Source: CAYPNP01 sp964412195
GTDB taxonomy: Bacteria; Acidobacteriota; JAAYUB01
Assembly (NCBI GenBank): GCA_964412195.1
Contig: CAYPNP010000012.1
Location: 62,001-126,000, forward strand
DNA length: 64,000 bases
Reading direction: 5' to 3'
The notes under the pieces were generated by a model, which was not told the origin of the DNA, ran no database searches, and was given only the letters and a program-made list of their open reading frames with translations. The position numbers and the translations under genes are program-made. Positions 15,788 to 24,136 of the stretch are shown here, piece by piece (within the stretch, counting starts at the first letter, position 1; each line of letters begins with the position of its first letter).

Positions 15788-18349
15788 TCAATCAAGCGAC
15801 GGCAGGACCGTGCCGCGGCCGGATTGGAGCACCTCTTGCAGGACCAGGACGTTTTTCCCGCCGGTCGTCCAGCGGAGGAACACCGTGCCGTCCGGCACCG
15901 CGCCGCCAAAGAGCCCGGCGACGTCGAACTTGACGACCGTCTTCACCCCCACCGACGGAGTCTGGGCGGCGGCCAGGGAGTTCCCCGCGGCGTCGCAGGC
16001 CGTCAGGCTGACGGTGGCCCGGTTGGCACCGAGGGCATTGTTCACGATCAGGGAGGACCCATCCTGCCAGGCCAGGACGCCGGCGCTCCGCAAGTCGGCG
16101 GCGCTCTTCAGGGTGTAGCCGCAGACGATCTGCTGCTCGAAGTTCCCGTAGAGGATGAAACCGGTGACCGGCCGGGACGGATTCATGGTTTCAATCTTCA
16201 GGTACGCGACGGGGCCGTTGGTGGGCGACGGGAAGAGCTGGTCCACCAGGACCACCCACTTGCCCATGGAGGCCAGCGTCTGCTGCTCGTATCGGGAATT
16301 CAACAATCCGTAGGCGTTGGCGCCGGAAGCGGTCAGAGGCTCGATGCGGACGGTGGTGCTCCAGCTGGCCGTATTGACGATGGAAATGCCGGACCACCAT
16401 CCGGATTCAGATGTGACCCACGGGGCCACCAGGGTCGTGGCGCTGTCCGTCTGGAGGGGGATCCCCTCGAACAGGCTCAGGTCGTTGGTGCCGAACAGCT
16501 CGAACCCCACCACCGGCTCGTCGCTGCTCACCTGGATCCAACCTGCGGCGGCGAGGGTTTCGGGCGGGAAGGTCTGGGACAGCATGTTGATGAACCGCCC
16601 GCCGCCGCTGATGGGCAGATGGAGGGGCGCCCCCACCGCCGCGCCGTCGGAAGCGAAGGGCTGCAGCACGACGTTGGCGGTCTGATAGGGGTTGGTGTTG
16701 GCGATGCTGACGCCCGTCCACCACGTGGCGTCCACGGCCAGGTGGTTGAAATAGAGCAGATAGGCGCCCTGGTCCTGGAGCGGCATGGCGGCGAGGTTGC
16801 CCCCATAGCTGTCGTTGGAGAACAGGAAGACGCCCTCCAGGTTCCCCTCCGTGCGGATCTTCATCCAGCGCTCGTTGTCCGGATCCAGGTCGAGGAAAAA
16901 AGATTCCAGCGGGCCGATCTTCAGCTCCCCGCCCGCCAGCGTCGGCAGGGTGCTCTGGTAATGGCGCTTCTCGACCACGCCGCCGGCGGTCCGGTAGAAG
17001 TGGAAATCAAGGTCGTCCGCGGTCGTGCCGGGGTTGTAAAGGCACATTTCCGTGTTCCAGCCGTCGGCGTTCACCACGTGGGGCATGTAGAACGACCGCC
17101 CGGTCCGGGTGATCTCGACGCCGTAGTTCCGGTGCCCCGCCTGCGGGCTGGCGGAGTTCACCGCCAGATTGAGCGTGCGGTCCTCCGCCTGCTTGCCGGC
17201 ATGGAACACCACGTGGGATCCCACCGTTTCCAGGGTCCCCACCGGTGCTCCGGCCGCATCGGTGAGCGCGGCGGTGGCGGTCACGTCCAGCTTCTGCGGA
17301 TGAAAAGCCACGTCCAGTGTCTCGCCCGCCTCCGTGTGGATCCGGAAGTAATCGGGATCCAGCAGGCGGCCGAAGAACACGGCCCGGTCCAGGGTGGCGG
17401 CGGTCTCCAAGGTGTCGTTGTCCTCGAGGACGTCGTCATCCACCGATTCGGACAGCGTCGTCGCCATGACGGCGGAGACCCGGTCGGAATCCAGATAGGG
17501 ATTGGTGGAGGCCCGGCCGGTGACGTCCCAAATGAACTGGGGATGGGTGGTCACGGTGTCCCCCGTCCACTCGCTGGCCGTGATCTCGTCGTTCTCGATC
17601 CGGAAGCGGTAGGTATACGTCTGCGTGTTGTACAGCGTGTCGGTCGTGTCGGGATGGACGAAATCCTTCGAGAAATAGCACTTTGTGGTGTAGTTGCGGT
17701 AATTGCCGGTATCTGTCCAGCTCATCTCGTAGCCGTAGCAGGGGTAATTCCAGACCTGTTCGGACGGGTCCCGCTCCACCACGATGCCTTTGCCGAGCAC
17801 CTTCAAGTGCTGGACCAGGGTGGCGTGGAAAAGCTCCGGCGAGATGCTGGCCGTCGGGTTCTCGGGATCATATCCGTACGTGGTGCCGACGTCGCTCTGG
17901 TGCATTTCCGTCAGGATGGCCTTCTTGTCCCCCACCCGGAAATAGATCCCGTTCATCTCGCCTGCGGCCGGCTCGGGCTCGTAGATCGAAGCGGCCGCCC
18001 AGCCGTTGCAGTGGCCGTACCAGTTAGGGGCGTCGGGGATGTAATGGTAGGTGTACTCCCACTCCCACAACTCGCCCCGCGGATCCAGGTCCCAGGCCAG
18101 GCTGTACTTGTCGAAGGGGGCGAAGAAGCCGTCCCAATCCGGGTAGAGGATCAGGTGGGGGACGCGGTCCTGGGTAGCCACGCCGGTGATCATCCCGCCG
18201 TCCCAAGTGGGCCACCAGTAGCCGTTCCAGGGCTTCACCGGCAGGAAAACGGATTCCGCTCCGTCCGCCAGCAGGGCGGCTCCGGGCAGGAGCATGCCCA
18301 AGAGCAGACAGAGCGCGAACAAGCGCAGGCGGGGTTGGCGCGGATTCAT
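15788..18349 (-). CDS. secreted transglutaminase-like / PPC / envelope-module protein
   Basis: 853 residues. A signal peptide covers ~1-29. Residues ~30-300 have WYGHCNGWAAASI with a probable catalytic C114, and later THPQFIWD with H269 and D275. This resembles the Phytophthora-type transglutaminase elicitor family (Cys-His-Asp), recalled from memory. Residues ~305-420 look like a PPC domain (EDNDTLETAATL, DPDYFRIHTEAG). Residues ~430-853 are four tandem ~105-residue units of the module shared with the 1708-residue neighbour (WNTEMCLYN, WWTGVSIAN, WWSGISIVN, GFELFG). The ATG overlaps the upstream stop as ATGA, implying translational coupling. The long upstream extension of this frame is not coding. 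Confidence 0.85.
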   Translation of the reverse strand: MNPRQPRLRLFALCLLLGMLLPGAALLADGAESVFLPVKPWNGYWWPTWDGGMITGVATQDRVPHLILYPDWDGFFAPFDKYSLAWDLDPRGELWEWEYTYHYIPDAPNWYGHCNGWAAASIYEPEPAAGEMNGIYFRVGDKKAILTEMHQSDVGTTYGYDPENPTASISPELFHATLVQHLKVLGKGIVVERDPSEQVWNYPCYGYEMSWTDTGNYRNYTTKCYFSKDFVHPDTTDTLYNTQTYTYRFRIENDEITASEWTGDTVTTHPQFIWDVTGRASTNPYLDSDRVSAVMATTLSESVDDDVLEDNDTLETAATLDRAVFFGRLLDPDYFRIHTEAGETLDVAFHPQKLDVTATAALTDAAGAPVGTLETVGSHVVFHAGKQAEDRTLNLAVNSASPQAGHRNYGVEITRTGRSFYMPHVVNADGWNTEMCLYNPGTTADDLDFHFYRTAGGVVEKRHYQSTLPTLAGGELKIGPLESFFLDLDPDNERWMKIRTEGNLEGVFLFSNDSYGGNLAAMPLQDQGAYLLYFNHLAVDATWWTGVSIANTNPYQTANVVLQPFASDGAAVGAPLHLPISGGGRFINMLSQTFPPETLAAAGWIQVSSDEPVVGFELFGTNDLSLFEGIPLQTDSATTLVAPWVTSESGWWSGISIVNTASWSTTVRIEPLTASGANAYGLLNSRYEQQTLASMGKWVVLVDQLFPSPTNGPVAYLKIETMNPSRPVTGFILYGNFEQQIVCGYTLKSAADLRSAGVLAWQDGSSLIVNNALGANRATVSLTACDAAGNSLAAAQTPSVGVKTVVKFDVAGLFGGAVPDGTVFLRWTTGGKNVLVLQEVLQSGRGTVLPSLD

Positions 18350-19065
18350 CGGCCCGTCCCCCCTTTCCACTCCACCAAGCGGGCCGTGTAGGCCGGGCAT
18401 CGGTACTCCACCCACCAGGGCAGCCGGGAATCCCAGGTCATCCGCCGGGAGCTGCCCGGCGAGAAGGAATCTTCCACCCGGAGGATGAGGAAGGGCCCCT
18501 GGGCGATTTTGCCGAGGCCGGCCTCCTGCAAAGTCTCCGGCAGCACCGGCGAAGGCTCGCTCCGGATGGCGTATTCGCGCCGGATCACGCTCCGCCCTTC
18601 CAGTCTCTGGGCGGCGGACAGGCGGAAGTTCTGGATCCCGTCCATCTTCAAGCCGTCCCGCCCGATAAAATCCAGGGGCAGGGGGCCGAACGTCTGGAAG
18701 TATCTCGATGCGGGCTCTTCCTGTTGAAGGGGATACTCGTGCCAGCCGGCCTGGAAGAACTCCCGCACCTGGACGGCCGCGATCTGGCCGCGGCGGGGCT
18801 CGAGGAGGAACGTCGCCTCCACCGGGCTGCGCCCGTCGGCGTCCCGCACCAGGACCTTCCACCAGAGGCCGCCGGAATCGGCCGATTCTTCCTGCACCTC
18901 GAAGCGCCACCGGACGGTCGTCCCGCCTTCATCGCCGCCGGGGAGGACGTACGTGGCCTGGACCACCCAGGAGGGCAGGCCGGCCTGGACGGACGCCCAC
19001 CCTGCGCAGGCCAGCCACAGGACGGCCAACCACCAGCGGGCCACTTTGAGGCGAATGTGCTGCAT
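18346..19065 (-). CDS. secreted protein of unknown function, coupled to the transglutaminase-like protein
   Basis: 239 residues. A signal peptide (WWLAVLWLACAGWASVQA) covers ~10-28. The mature part is beta-rich with many Trp and Arg, and I recognise no domain. It overlaps the next gene by ATGA and follows the Lys/Ala-rich protein gene with a 41-bp gap, so the three form one operon. Tight coupling suggests it works with the 853-residue enzyme-like protein, perhaps as chaperone, inhibitor or substrate; this is inference. Confidence 0.75.
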   Translation of the reverse strand: MQHIRLKVARWWLAVLWLACAGWASVQAGLPSWVVQATYVLPGGDEGGTTVRWRFEVQEESADSGGLWWKVLVRDADGRSPVEATFLLEPRRGQIAAVQVREFFQAGWHEYPLQQEEPASRYFQTFGPLPLDFIGRDGLKMDGIQNFRLSAAQRLEGRSVIRREYAIRSEPSPVLPETLQEAGLGKIAQGPFLILRVEDSFSPGSSRRMTWDSRLPWWVEYRCPAYTARLVEWKGGTGR

Positions 19066-19106
19066 GGCGATCTCTCTGTTCCCTGATGCCGGATCCCGGC
19101 GGGTCC

Positions 19107-20144
19107 TTACTTCGGGTCCCCGCCGGTCTTGGCCGGATCTTTCTTCGCGGGCGTTTCGGCCGGCTTTCCGGTCTTGGCGGGATCCTCCTTCGCGGCGGTT
19201 CCCGGCGTCGTTCCGGCCTTGGCGGATTCCTGCTTCGCGGTCTCTTCCGTGGGACCCCCGGTTTTGGCGGTTTCCTGTTCCTTCGGCGCGTCGGCGGATT
19301 TCGCGGCCCTGCTGGAATGGTGCTTGGGTTTGGTCTGATAGTTCGTGGCTTTCTTTTCCGCGGAGGGTTTCGCCGCATCACCGGCTGGAGCCGCCGGACC
19401 GGCCTCGGCCGAGGTCTGATCCGGCGTCGAGGCCGGCTTCTGGGCCTCGGGCTTGGCGGCCGGTTGCGGGGGCGCCATGGCTTCGTTCAACGAAGGCTTC
19501 GTGCTCCCGCGCGACTTCCTCAACTGGTCCAGCAGTTCCTGGATGTGCTTCTTCTGCCCGGGGTCCAGACTGCTCTTCTCCGCCTTTCCTTCCGCGCCCT
19601 CCGTCACAGCCTTGGCGGCATCGTCCGTCTTTTCCGTGGCCGCCTTGCGGGACTTGGAGTCGAATGGCGTCTTCGCGATGTATTCCACAAACCAATCCCC
19701 GTCCTCGAAATACCAGTCCTGGGACTGCCGGGCATGGTCCATCTTGTATCCCAGGGCCTGTAGCCTGCAAAACAAGAGCACCTTCATATGATCGGAACTG
19801 GCGGGGTCCGGGGTGATGCTTTCGATCTGGTAGCTGGTGGTCCGGGTGTTGATCCTCTGGATGTAGTTGACGAGCGTCTGCTTCTCCCGGCTTTTCTTGG
19901 TCAGCAGGTTGTAGCATTCTTCGTACTTGGTGGCGATCTTGCTCTTCCAGAATTGGTCTACCCGGCTCCGGAGGTTTTCCTCGGAATGCTTGTCCACCGC
20001 CGTCACGACGCCTGATTCGGGGGCTTTGGCGGCGGGGGCGGCGGCGGGGGCCGGCTCAGTTTTCGGCTCATCCGGCCGGGCCGTCATGAAACCCGTGAGC
20101 CAGAGGGAAAAAAACGCGGTCATGATTGCTGTAAGAATGCGCAT
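19107..20144 (-). CDS. secreted protein with Lys/Ala/Pro/Thr low-complexity tail
   Basis: 345 residues. An N-terminal hydrophobic signal (MRILTAIMTAFFSLWLTGFMTA) is followed by a Pro/Ala linker. A ~100-residue globular part (VDQFWKSKIATKYEECYNLLTKKSR ... DWYFEDGDWFVEY) resembles NTF2-like stress domains. The C-terminal half is low complexity with repeated AKTG, PAKTG and EETAKQ units, probably disordered and wall- or polysaccharide-facing. ATG 20144 is supported by AGGAG; an ATG 11 codons upstream lies within the terminator hairpin. The start is 12 nt after an intrinsic terminator. First gene of the operon with the next two. Confidence 0.78.
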   Translation of the reverse strand: MRILTAIMTAFFSLWLTGFMTARPDEPKTEPAPAAAPAAKAPESGVVTAVDKHSEENLRSRVDQFWKSKIATKYEECYNLLTKKSREKQTLVNYIQRINTRTTSYQIESITPDPASSDHMKVLLFCRLQALGYKMDHARQSQDWYFEDGDWFVEYIAKTPFDSKSRKAATEKTDDAAKAVTEGAEGKAEKSSLDPGQKKHIQELLDQLRKSRGSTKPSLNEAMAPPQPAAKPEAQKPASTPDQTSAEAGPAAPAGDAAKPSAEKKATNYQTKPKHHSSRAAKSADAPKEQETAKTGGPTEETAKQESAKAGTTPGTAAKEDPAKTGKPAETPAKKDPAKTGGDPK

Positions 20145-20156
20145 TCCAACTCCTAT

Positions 20157-20192
20157 AAAAAAAAGGTAGCACTCCAAATAGAATGCTACCTT
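20157..20192 (-). terminator. second intrinsic terminator, in the leader of the downstream operon
   Basis: Minus strand: 9-bp stem AAGGTAGCA / TGCTACCTT (20192-20163, 12-nt loop) followed by eight T (20164-20157). It ends 12 nt before the ATG at 20144, with that gene's AGGAG between. It can terminate the 610-residue gene and act as an attenuator for the operon that follows. Confidence 0.75.
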
Positions 20193-20208
20193 GGTTTGCG
20201 TTGTGAAT

Positions 20209-20237
20209 AAAAAAGGGGGGGGTGGCCGAAGCCACCC
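20209..20237 (-). terminator. first intrinsic terminator of the 610-residue protein gene
   Basis: Minus strand: GGGTGGC-TTCG-GCCACCC stem with a stable UUCG tetraloop, C-rich extension and six T. It starts 13 nt after the stop codon at 20251. Confidence 0.8.
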
Positions 20238-20250
20238 TCCCGTTTACGAA

Positions 20251-22083
20251 CTACTTGTGGCCCTTCTTGCTCCAAATCGGGGCACGGCCGGTGAGCGGGT
20301 CGAACAGGAACTCGGAGAAGCTGTCGATGTGCCGCGCGGTGTAGCCGTAGGCCTGGTTGCCGTCGCCCATCAGGACGAAGGCATCGATGCCAGCGATGGC
20401 GCCGGACAGCAGGCTGCCGGACTGGTAGTTTCTCCAGTAGTCAGGAGTGGTCACCTGCATGAAGAGCACGCCGCTCATGGCCTCGTCGGCCGGAGTGGTG
20501 TCGGAGTTGCCCGGAGCGCGCTGGAAGTCCAACTGATCCAGCTGGCTGACGAACATCTCATGGCCGCCTAGGGCTGCCATATCGACGTAGTACTCGTCGC
20601 CATCCTCTTCCCAGAAGTAGAAGATGCCTTCGTTGGTGGCTTCATCCGCGTAGTTGCTGACGGCCACGCCGCAGAACCAGTTGATCTCAGGATCGTTCAC
20701 CGGAGCGAAGTAGGGGAAGTACAGGACCAGGTAATAATCCTCGGGCTCCGGCGCCACGGGCTCGCAACCGTAGATGTTGGCAACCGTGAAGTCCTCGATC
20801 TTGGCCGGCTTCACGCCGCAGACAAAGTTGGGCGGCTCGTAGTCGATGTCGACGGTGACCGGGATGGTCTGGTTGGCCGGCACGTCCAGCAGCGGGCAGG
20901 TCTCGTAGCAGATGGTGCCGAGATCCACCAGGACGCAGTACGGCTGGCTGTGGGTGGTGGTGTACCACACGTCATCCGGCAGCTCGATGCTGATGCTGGT
21001 CGCGCCAACGGAGATGTACATCGGATCCACGGCGTACGGAGCGGCCAAGCTGTCTCCGAAGATCAGGACGTTGACGGCATCTTCTTCGCAGAACTCGACG
21101 TTCAGGTCGGGATTGGTGCCGTTCAGATCGATGGTGATCGTCCCGCCGGGCACGAACACCCAGTGGCCGGTGGTCGGGCACCACTCGGTGATGGCGAACC
21201 AGTGGCAGGAGCCGAAGTTGGCCTCGCCGATGTAATCGTTCCAGGTGTCATCGCACGGGGGCGGTTCCTGCTGGTCCACGATCGGCGGGGTCGGGCAGGT
21301 GTCGCCGACAGCCGGGGTCTGGTTGCAGGACTGCGGGTTGCAGTCGTCGCCCTTCTCCGGCCAGTAGGCGCTGATCTCGCACACTTCCTGGGGCTGGCCC
21401 TTTTGCGCAAGGGACGGGTCGGCCGGCTGGAAGTTCACGCTGTAGGTGGCGCCCAGGAGGCCGGTGGCATCGGAGTGGAAGGCCACCATACCCACGCGCC
21501 AGAAGTCGTCGTACTGGAAGTCCTGGGTGGTTGCCGCAAAGTTGCAGCAGAGCCGGGTGTCGACCTGGCTGTACAGGGCCAAGTTGCTGGATGCGTCGGA
21601 CGGGGTCACGCCCTCGGGGGTGCCCACGGTGACGCGCACGCGGTCGCTGACGCTCAGCGCCCAACCGGCGTACATGTTCTTGGTGAACAGCAGGTCGAAG
21701 TAGTCGTACGCCGTGCCGGACTCAAACCGGATCAGGCGCACGGCGGCGGGATCGAGGGAGAACACGGGGGCGCCGCTGTCACGTTCGAGGGCGATGTTCA
21801 GGAAGTTGGTCGGGCTGATCTCGGCCTTGGTCAGGCCGCCGATGTTCACCAGCCGGACGCCCTGGGACAGCTGCACGCGCACCAGGACGTAGTAATCGGT
21901 GGCGCTCGAGGCCGGGTCGCCGAATTCCGGAGCCGAGAAGATCATCCGGAAGGTTCCAACGATCTCGCTGGTCCCGTTGGGGTTGACCCGCGGGGTGGTG
22001 GTCTGGATTTCGACGGTGGCCATCGACCAGACGGCGAACAGCGAGACGATGGAGAGGACGAGTAGGAGCTTCACATGTTTCAT
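20251..22083 (-). CDS. cysteine-rich secreted protein with C-terminal envelope module
   Basis: 610 residues. A signal peptide (KLLLVLSIVSLFAVWSMA) is followed by a beta-rich N-terminal region of ~230 residues. A Cys-rich central part follows (CCNF, CNPQSCNQ, CHWF, CYETCPLL; roughly 20 Cys), which suggests disulfides outside the cytoplasm. The C-terminal ~150 residues begin LYFPYFAP..NWFCGVAVSNYADE, a divergent copy of the module in the two larger neighbours. The strong GGAGG site, a near-consensus promoter and double terminators suggest high expression, perhaps an abundant surface protein. No known family recognised. Confidence 0.85.
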   Translation of the reverse strand: MKHVKLLLVLSIVSLFAVWSMATVEIQTTTPRVNPNGTSEIVGTFRMIFSAPEFGDPASSATDYYVLVRVQLSQGVRLVNIGGLTKAEISPTNFLNIALERDSGAPVFSLDPAAVRLIRFESGTAYDYFDLLFTKNMYAGWALSVSDRVRVTVGTPEGVTPSDASSNLALYSQVDTRLCCNFAATTQDFQYDDFWRVGMVAFHSDATGLLGATYSVNFQPADPSLAQKGQPQEVCEISAYWPEKGDDCNPQSCNQTPAVGDTCPTPPIVDQQEPPPCDDTWNDYIGEANFGSCHWFAITEWCPTTGHWVFVPGGTITIDLNGTNPDLNVEFCEEDAVNVLIFGDSLAAPYAVDPMYISVGATSISIELPDDVWYTTTHSQPYCVLVDLGTICYETCPLLDVPANQTIPVTVDIDYEPPNFVCGVKPAKIEDFTVANIYGCEPVAPEPEDYYLVLYFPYFAPVNDPEINWFCGVAVSNYADEATNEGIFYFWEEDGDEYYVDMAALGGHEMFVSQLDQLDFQRAPGNSDTTPADEAMSGVLFMQVTTPDYWRNYQSGSLLSGAIAGIDAFVLMGDGNQAYGYTARHIDSFSEFLFDPLTGRAPIWSKKGHK

Positions 22084-22104
22084 TTAGAAACCTCCATCGT
22101 AAAG

Positions 22105-22133
22105 ATTAATAAAGAATGCACTTTGCCTGTCAA
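22105..22133 (-). promoter_or_regulatory. sigma-70 promoter of the 610-residue secreted protein
   Basis: Minus strand: consensus TTGACA (22133-22128), a 16-17 bp spacer and TATTAA/ATTAAT as -10. The transcript start would be near 22099, giving a very short leader that still contains GGAGG. Confidence 0.55.
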
Positions 22134-22333
22134 TTTTCGCGTCATGTCACAATACAGAGTGCGCGTGGCGCCAAAAGTTGCTAAAAATTTTTAATTCCCT
22201 TGCACGCAAGATCTAGCCAAGAATCGGCGCCATCCTAATGGAAAAAAGTCCCGCTGTCAACCTTCTTTTGTGCCCCGATCCCCTGAGAAAATGCCATCGG
22301 GAGCGCGGCCGGCGAGCCGGCGCCACGAATTTG

Positions 22334-22351
22334 TGACAGTTGCCGCTGTCA
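22334..22351. promoter_or_regulatory. inverted repeat next to the cysS promoter
   Basis: TGACAG-N6-CTGTCA, perfect 6-bp arms, ending 9 bp upstream of the cysS -35. It is possibly an operator in the 345-bp divergent region 22084-22428, which otherwise holds only the two promoters and AT-rich sequence. Confidence 0.3.
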
Positions 22352-22359
22352 TTCGGAGC

Positions 22360-22387
22360 TTGAATGACGGGCGACATTCTTTATAAT
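22360..22387 (+). promoter_or_regulatory. sigma-70 promoter of cysS
   Basis: TTGAAT (22360-22365), 16-bp spacer, consensus TATAAT (22382-22387). Predicted start near 22394, leader about 35 nt with AAGGAGG before the ATG. Confidence 0.6.
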
Positions 22388-22428
22388 GGGCAGCCTGACC
22401 GCCCGAGCCGACGCGGAAGGAGGCATCC

Positions 22429-23829
22429 ATGCTGAGGTTCCAGAACACGCTGACGGGCCGGCTGGACGAGTTCCGGCCCATCGCGCCCCCCCGGGTGAGC
22501 ATGTACTGCTGCGGGCCGACGGTCCATGATTTCGCCCACATCGGCAACTACCGGACGTTCGTGTTCGAGGACATCCTGAACCGCTACCTGCGCTACCGCG
22601 GCTACGACGTCCGCTACGTCATGAACATCACCGACATCGACGACAAGACCATCCGGAAGAGCCAAGACGCCGGACTGAGCCTCGGCGAATACACGGAGCG
22701 GTATACCCGGGCCTTCCTGGAGGACCTGGCGACGCTCCGGATCCGCACGCCCGACGTGATCTGCAAGGCCACCGAGCACATCCCGGAGATGGTCGCCCTG
22801 GTGGAAAGCCTCGCCGCACGCGGCTACACCTACGAGAGCGACGGCTCGGTGTACTACAAGATCGCCAGCTTCCGGGACTACGGCAAGCTGTCCAAGAAGG
22901 ACTTCGCCGGCATCCAGGCGGGCGCCCGCGTGGACGCCGACGAGTATGAAAAGGAGAACGCCCGCGACTTCGTCCTGTGGAAGGGGCGGAAGGAGGGCGA
23001 GCCAGGCTGGGACACCCCCTTCGGGCCGGGCCGGCCGGGCTGGCACCTGGAGTGCTCGGCCATGAGCATGAAGTACCTGGGCGAGAGCTTCGACCTGCAC
23101 TGCGGCGGCACCGACCTGGTGTTCCCCCACCACGAGAACGAGATCGCCCAGAGCGAGGGCGCCACGGGACGGCCGTTCGTCAAGTACTGGCTGCACAGCG
23201 AGTACCTGATCGTCAACGGCGAGAAGATGTCCAAGAGCAAGGGCAATTTCTACACCCTGCGGGACCTCACCGCCAAGGGCTTCCAGCCGCTGGCGATCCG
23301 CTACCTGCTGCTGTCGGTGCACTACCGGAAGCAGCTGAACTTCACCGAGGAGGGATTGCGCTACGCCCAGGCTTCGGTGGAGCGGATCCGGGAGTTCGCC
23401 GACACGCTCCAGCGCAAGGTTCTGCCCGACGGCGAGGAGCCGGAGGTGGCCGACCGCTGCGTGGAGTTCCTGCGCGGCTTCGAGGCCGGGCTGGACGACG
23501 ACCTGAACACGGCGGCGGCCCTGGCGGCGCTGTTCGATTTCATCCGCGACATCAACCGGCGGTTGGCGGAGGGGAAGCTCCGCGCCGGGGAGCGCGACCG
23601 GGCGCTCTCGGCGCTGCGCCAGGCCGACCAGGTGCTGGACGTCCTGCCGGCCGACGACGCCGGCGCTGGCGCCGACGAGGCGGTCCTGGAGCTGGTCCGC
23701 CAGCGGGAGGCCGCGCGGAAGGAGAAGCGCTGGAAGGACGCCGACGTGCTCCGCGACCGGCTAAGGGAGCTGGGTATCGTCATCAAGGACACGCCCGAGG
23801 GGACCGTCTGGAAGAAGGCCGGTGAATAG
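22429..23829 (+). CDS. cysS: cysteine--tRNA ligase
   Basis: 466 residues, class I aminoacyl-tRNA synthetase that charges tRNA-Cys. Zn-site CCGPTV is followed by the HIGH motif as HIGN, NITDIDDKTI, the WHLECSAMS and HCGGTDLVFPHHENE Zn ligands, and EKMSKSKGN (KMSKS). A C-terminal helical DALR-type region follows. The start ATG has AAGGAGG 5-6 nt upstream. Normal length. The stop codon lies within the first unit of a GGTGAAT repeat array. Confidence 0.97.
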   Translation: MLRFQNTLTGRLDEFRPIAPPRVSMYCCGPTVHDFAHIGNYRTFVFEDILNRYLRYRGYDVRYVMNITDIDDKTIRKSQDAGLSLGEYTERYTRAFLEDLATLRIRTPDVICKATEHIPEMVALVESLAARGYTYESDGSVYYKIASFRDYGKLSKKDFAGIQAGARVDADEYEKENARDFVLWKGRKEGEPGWDTPFGPGRPGWHLECSAMSMKYLGESFDLHCGGTDLVFPHHENEIAQSEGATGRPFVKYWLHSEYLIVNGEKMSKSKGNFYTLRDLTAKGFQPLAIRYLLLSVHYRKQLNFTEEGLRYAQASVERIREFADTLQRKVLPDGEEPEVADRCVEFLRGFEAGLDDDLNTAAALAALFDFIRDINRRLAEGKLRAGERDRALSALRQADQVLDVLPADDAGAGADEAVLELVRQREAARKEKRWKDADVLRDRLRELGIVIKDTPEGTVWKKAGE

Positions 23830-24032
23830 GTGAATGGGTGAATCGGTGAATCGGCAGAATTGATTGGTGACCGATCACCGATGACCGGTCTCCGGCGACC
23901 GATCGTAATCGCCGATCGTAATCGTAATCGTTCCCGTAATCGAATTCTGCATTTCCGGCTTCCCCTCGCGCCCTTCGCGCCTTCGTGGTTCAATTCTATT
24001 CCGCATTCCGCACTCCGCACTCCGCACTCGAC
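23821..24032 (+). repeat. composite short-repeat mosaic between cysS and glnS
   Basis: The stretch starts in the cysS stop codon with four GGTGAAT(N)GG units, then alternating GATCACCGAT/CGATCGTAAT units (four copies of CGTAATCG-like sequence). A CGCGCCCTTCGCGCCTTCG segment follows, then CCGCATTCCGCACTCCGCAC units. No ORF here is credible. The same kinds of units recur elsewhere in the window. Confidence 0.8.
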
Positions 24033-24136
24033 GGAATCCCGTTTCCGCTGGCGCGCATCTCCCCGCTGTGATAGAATCAGCGACCGTTTCCGGCAGGCCA
24101 GGCCACGCCGATCCCCAGACGACGAGGAAGCACACC

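Noticed and set aside
18350..18910. N-terminal extension of the transglutaminase-like protein frame
   Set aside because: It lies over the upstream secreted-protein gene in another frame; the signal peptide begins at the ATG at 18349 with an ATGA overlap.
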